Of a DNA stretch of 6,483 nucleotides, positions 5,369 to 6,483 are shown piece after piece; positions within the stretch are counted from its first letter, which is position 1; every line of letters begins with the position of its first letter. The stretch lies in assembly GCA_905214155.1 (NCBI GenBank), contig CAJMLC010000111.1, forward strand, positions 1 to 6,483. The letters are read 5' to 3'. The DNA comes from an uncultured bacterium. Lineage in GTDB: Bacteria > Bacillota > Clostridia > Oscillospirales > Oscillospiraceae. The notes under the pieces were generated by a model that was given only the letters and a program-made list of their open reading frames with translations, searched no databases and was not told the DNA's origin. The position numbers and the translations under genes are program-made.

Positions 5369-5629
5369 GATATTGGAAAAGCAAGGATCGGGTGTCCGGA
5401 TTTCGTCCCGCCGCTTCAGAGAGGGCAGCAATGCTGAGAGCTGTCTGCGGCAGAAATAACGGGCCTTCCCCCGGGAGCTGCGCGTCTGAAACCGTAAGGA
5501 TGTCTCTGAGAAGTAGGACGCGACGGGTCACGCCGTTACACGTTGGAGTGCGCCGTTCGGCGAATTGCGGGTGGTACCGCGGAAGCAGGTCTTTCGTCCC
5601 CTTATGTGGGAGGAAGGGCTTTTTCTTTT
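5369..5629 (+). promoter_or_regulatory. T-box riboswitch sensing tRNA-Phe, leader of pheS
   Basis: This leader lets uncharged tRNA-Phe raise pheS transcription. The T-box sequence AATTGCGGGTGGTACCGCG is at 5563-5581; its TGGT (5572-5575) would pair with tRNA ending ACCA. Stem I: TCCGG (5395-5399) pairs with CCGGG (5471-5475), CCCG (5407-5410) with CGGG (5460-5463), and CCGC (5411-5414) with GCGG (5447-5450). The distal part carries the typical AGAGAG (5418-5423) and GCTGAGAG (5433-5440). The internal loop strand 5464-5470 contains the only suitable Phe codon, TTC at 5466-5468, as specifier. Stem II: CGCGTC (5481-5486) pairs with GACGCG (5517-5522), with the GAA and AGTA elements expected of an S-turn. 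A short stem III follows at about 5523-5536. GGG of the T-box can pair with CCC (5598-5600) in the antiterminator, excluding the terminator. The leader fills most of the gene-free stretch 5271-5682. T-box identity is near certain; Phe specificity follows from TTC plus pheS. Confidence 0.96.
5589..5629 (+). terminator. T-box-controlled intrinsic terminator before pheS
   Basis: GTCTTTCGTCCC (5589-5600) pairs with GGGAGGAAGGGC (5608-5619) through Watson-Crick and G-U pairs with one internal mismatch, around a CTTATGT loop. The run TTTTTCTTTT follows at 5620-5629. The left arm includes CGTCCC, the usual 3' partner of the T-box antiterminator, so the two folds exclude each other. Confidence 0.93.
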
Positions 5630-5659
5630 GCCTTTGCGGCGCCGATCAATTTGTAAATT

Positions 5660-5679
5660 ACGAAAAAGGAGATTTTCGT
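5660..5679 (+). promoter_or_regulatory. Small hairpin displaying the pheS ribosome binding site in its loop
   Basis: ACGAAAA (5660-5666) is the perfect complement of TTTTCGT (5673-5679). The six-base loop AGGAGA (5667-5672) is the Shine-Dalgarno core of pheS, whose ATG follows at 5683. The A/T-rich stem is weak and could be chance, but it would hold the binding site open and bring it nearer to the start codon, shortening an otherwise long spacing of 11 bases. Confidence 0.5.
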
Positions 5680-5682
5680 CGT

Positions 5683-6483
5683 ATGAAAGAACAACTGGAA
5701 AAGATCCGCTCGGAGGCGCTGGCTGCGCTGAACGAGGCGAAGGATTCCGCCGAGCTCGATGCGCTGCGCGTCCGCTTCCTCGGCAAGAAGGGCGAGCTGA
5801 CCGCGGTACTCAAAATGATGGGCAAGCTGTCCGCTGAAGAGCGTCCGGTCATGGGTCAGGCGGCCAACAACGTCCGCGCCGCCATCGAGGAAAAGCTCGA
5901 GGAGACGAAGACCGCGCTGAAGGCCCGCGCACTGGACGCGCGGCTGGACGCCGAGGCCATCGACGTGACCATCCCCGGCAAGCCCGTGGAGCTGGGCCAT
6001 CGCCATCCGATGAACAAGGCGCTCGACGAGGCGAAGGACATCTTCATCTCCATGGGCTTCAAGATCCTTGACGGCCCGGAGGTCGAGCTGTCCGATTATA
6101 ACTTCACGCGCCTGAACATCGCGGAGAACCACCCATCGCGCGACCGCAGCGACACGTTCTATATCACCGAGGACGAATCCGTCCTGCTCCGCACGCAGAC
6201 CAGCCCAATGCAGATCCGTGCGATGGACGAGATCAAGCAGCCGCCGATCCGCGTCCTGGCCCCGGGCCGCGTCTACCGCAAAGACGAGGTCGACGCGACG
6301 CACTCGCCCATGTTCCACCAGATCGAGGGCCTTGTCGTCGACAAGGGCATCACGATGGCGGACCTCAAGGGCACGCTCGAGACGCTGATCAAGGCGATGT
6401 ACGGTGCAGATTCCGTTATCCGTTTCCGGCCGCACCACTTCCCGTTCACCGAGCCGAGCTGCGAGGTCGACGTGCAGTGCTTC
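5683..6483 (+). CDS. pheS: Phenylalanyl-tRNA synthetase alpha chain, 3' end beyond window
   Basis: The catalytic alpha chain of the alpha2-beta2 synthetase that charges tRNA-Phe with phenylalanine in the cytoplasm. The frame is open from ATG 5683 to the last base, giving 267 residues; the family is usually about 340, so roughly the last 75 are missing. Residues 1-90 form the N-terminal coiled-coil arm that contacts tRNA (RVRFLGKKGELT at 29-40; Glu/Lys/Ala-rich helices). The class II catalytic core starts at GHRHPMNKALDEAKDIFISM (105-124, motif 1 region). LRTQTSPMQIRAM (169-181) and GRVYRKDEVDATHSPMFHQI (195-214, motif 2) follow, then FRPHHFPFTEPSCEVDVQC (248-266), part of the amino-acid pocket. 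The start has AAAGGAG at 5665-5671. The T-box leader controls it. pheT probably follows outside the window. A 278-residue frame on the opposite strand (5602-6438) is only its shadow. Confidence 0.98.
   Translation, partial: MKEQLEKIRSEALAALNEAKDSAELDALRVRFLGKKGELTAVLKMMGKLSAEERPVMGQAANNVRAAIEEKLEETKTALKARALDARLDAEAIDVTIPGKPVELGHRHPMNKALDEAKDIFISMGFKILDGPEVELSDYNFTRLNIAENHPSRDRSDTFYITEDESVLLRTQTSPMQIRAMDEIKQPPIRVLAPGRVYRKDEVDATHSPMFHQIEGLVVDKGITMADLKGTLETLIKAMYGADSVIRFRPHHFPFTEPSCEVDVQCF

Noticed and set aside
5271..5531. 87-residue N-terminal extension of nnrD
   Set aside because: It overlaps the T-box and both promoters and adds nothing family-like; GGGGAGG before the ATG at 5270 marks the true start.
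5602..6438. 278-residue open frame on the minus strand opposite pheS
   Set aside because: It lies wholly over pheS and its T-box terminator, is Arg/Leu/Val/Asp-rich in the way mirror frames of GC-rich genes are, and has no recognisable motif.

Overview
The window looks like chromosomal DNA from a GC-rich member of the Clostridia (Bacillota), most likely an Oscillospiraceae-type gut anaerobe. The reasons are strong GGAGG-type ribosome binding sites, a T-box leader in front of pheS, a MazF very close to Bacillus subtilis NdoA, a gene order recalling B. subtilis acpS-ydcC-alr-ndoAI-ndoA, and a secreted protein resembling clostridial S-layer-type proteins. The placement rests on remembered family resemblance, not on a search.

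Layout. Bases 1-1795 hold a plus-strand gene with its own promoter. It encodes a 546-residue secreted protein and ends at a terminator that can work in both directions. Bases 1770-5324 hold a minus-strand operon, read right to left: strong sigma-A-type promoter, nnrD (NAD(P)H-hydrate dehydratase), a lipoprotein with a TTG start, alr (alanine racemase), mazF (endoribonuclease toxin), and an unrecognised 116-residue protein. The first three genes are separated by 0-1 base and are probably translationally coupled. The alr-mazF gap holds a 54-base imperfect inverted repeat. The mazF-to-last-gene gap holds a terminator-like hairpin whose 3' arm is also the Shine-Dalgarno sequence of the last gene. 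Bases 5271-5682 contain no gene: they hold two back-to-back promoters and a complete T-box riboswitch. From 5683 to the window edge runs pheS, the phenylalanyl-tRNA synthetase alpha chain, cut off after 267 residues.

How the parts fit. alr supplies D-alanine for peptidoglycan, nnrD repairs damaged nicotinamide cofactors, and mazF cuts mRNA. pheS is switched on by uncharged tRNA-Phe through the T-box. The most unusual points are the missing mazE antitoxin gene next to mazF, and three places where a start site is tied to an RNA hairpin (before the 116-residue gene, before mazF and before pheS). I found no CRISPR array, insertion sequence, tRNA or rRNA. Nothing here is clearly a wholly new system; the most original material is the RNA structure around the start sites and the two uncharacterised proteins at the left.
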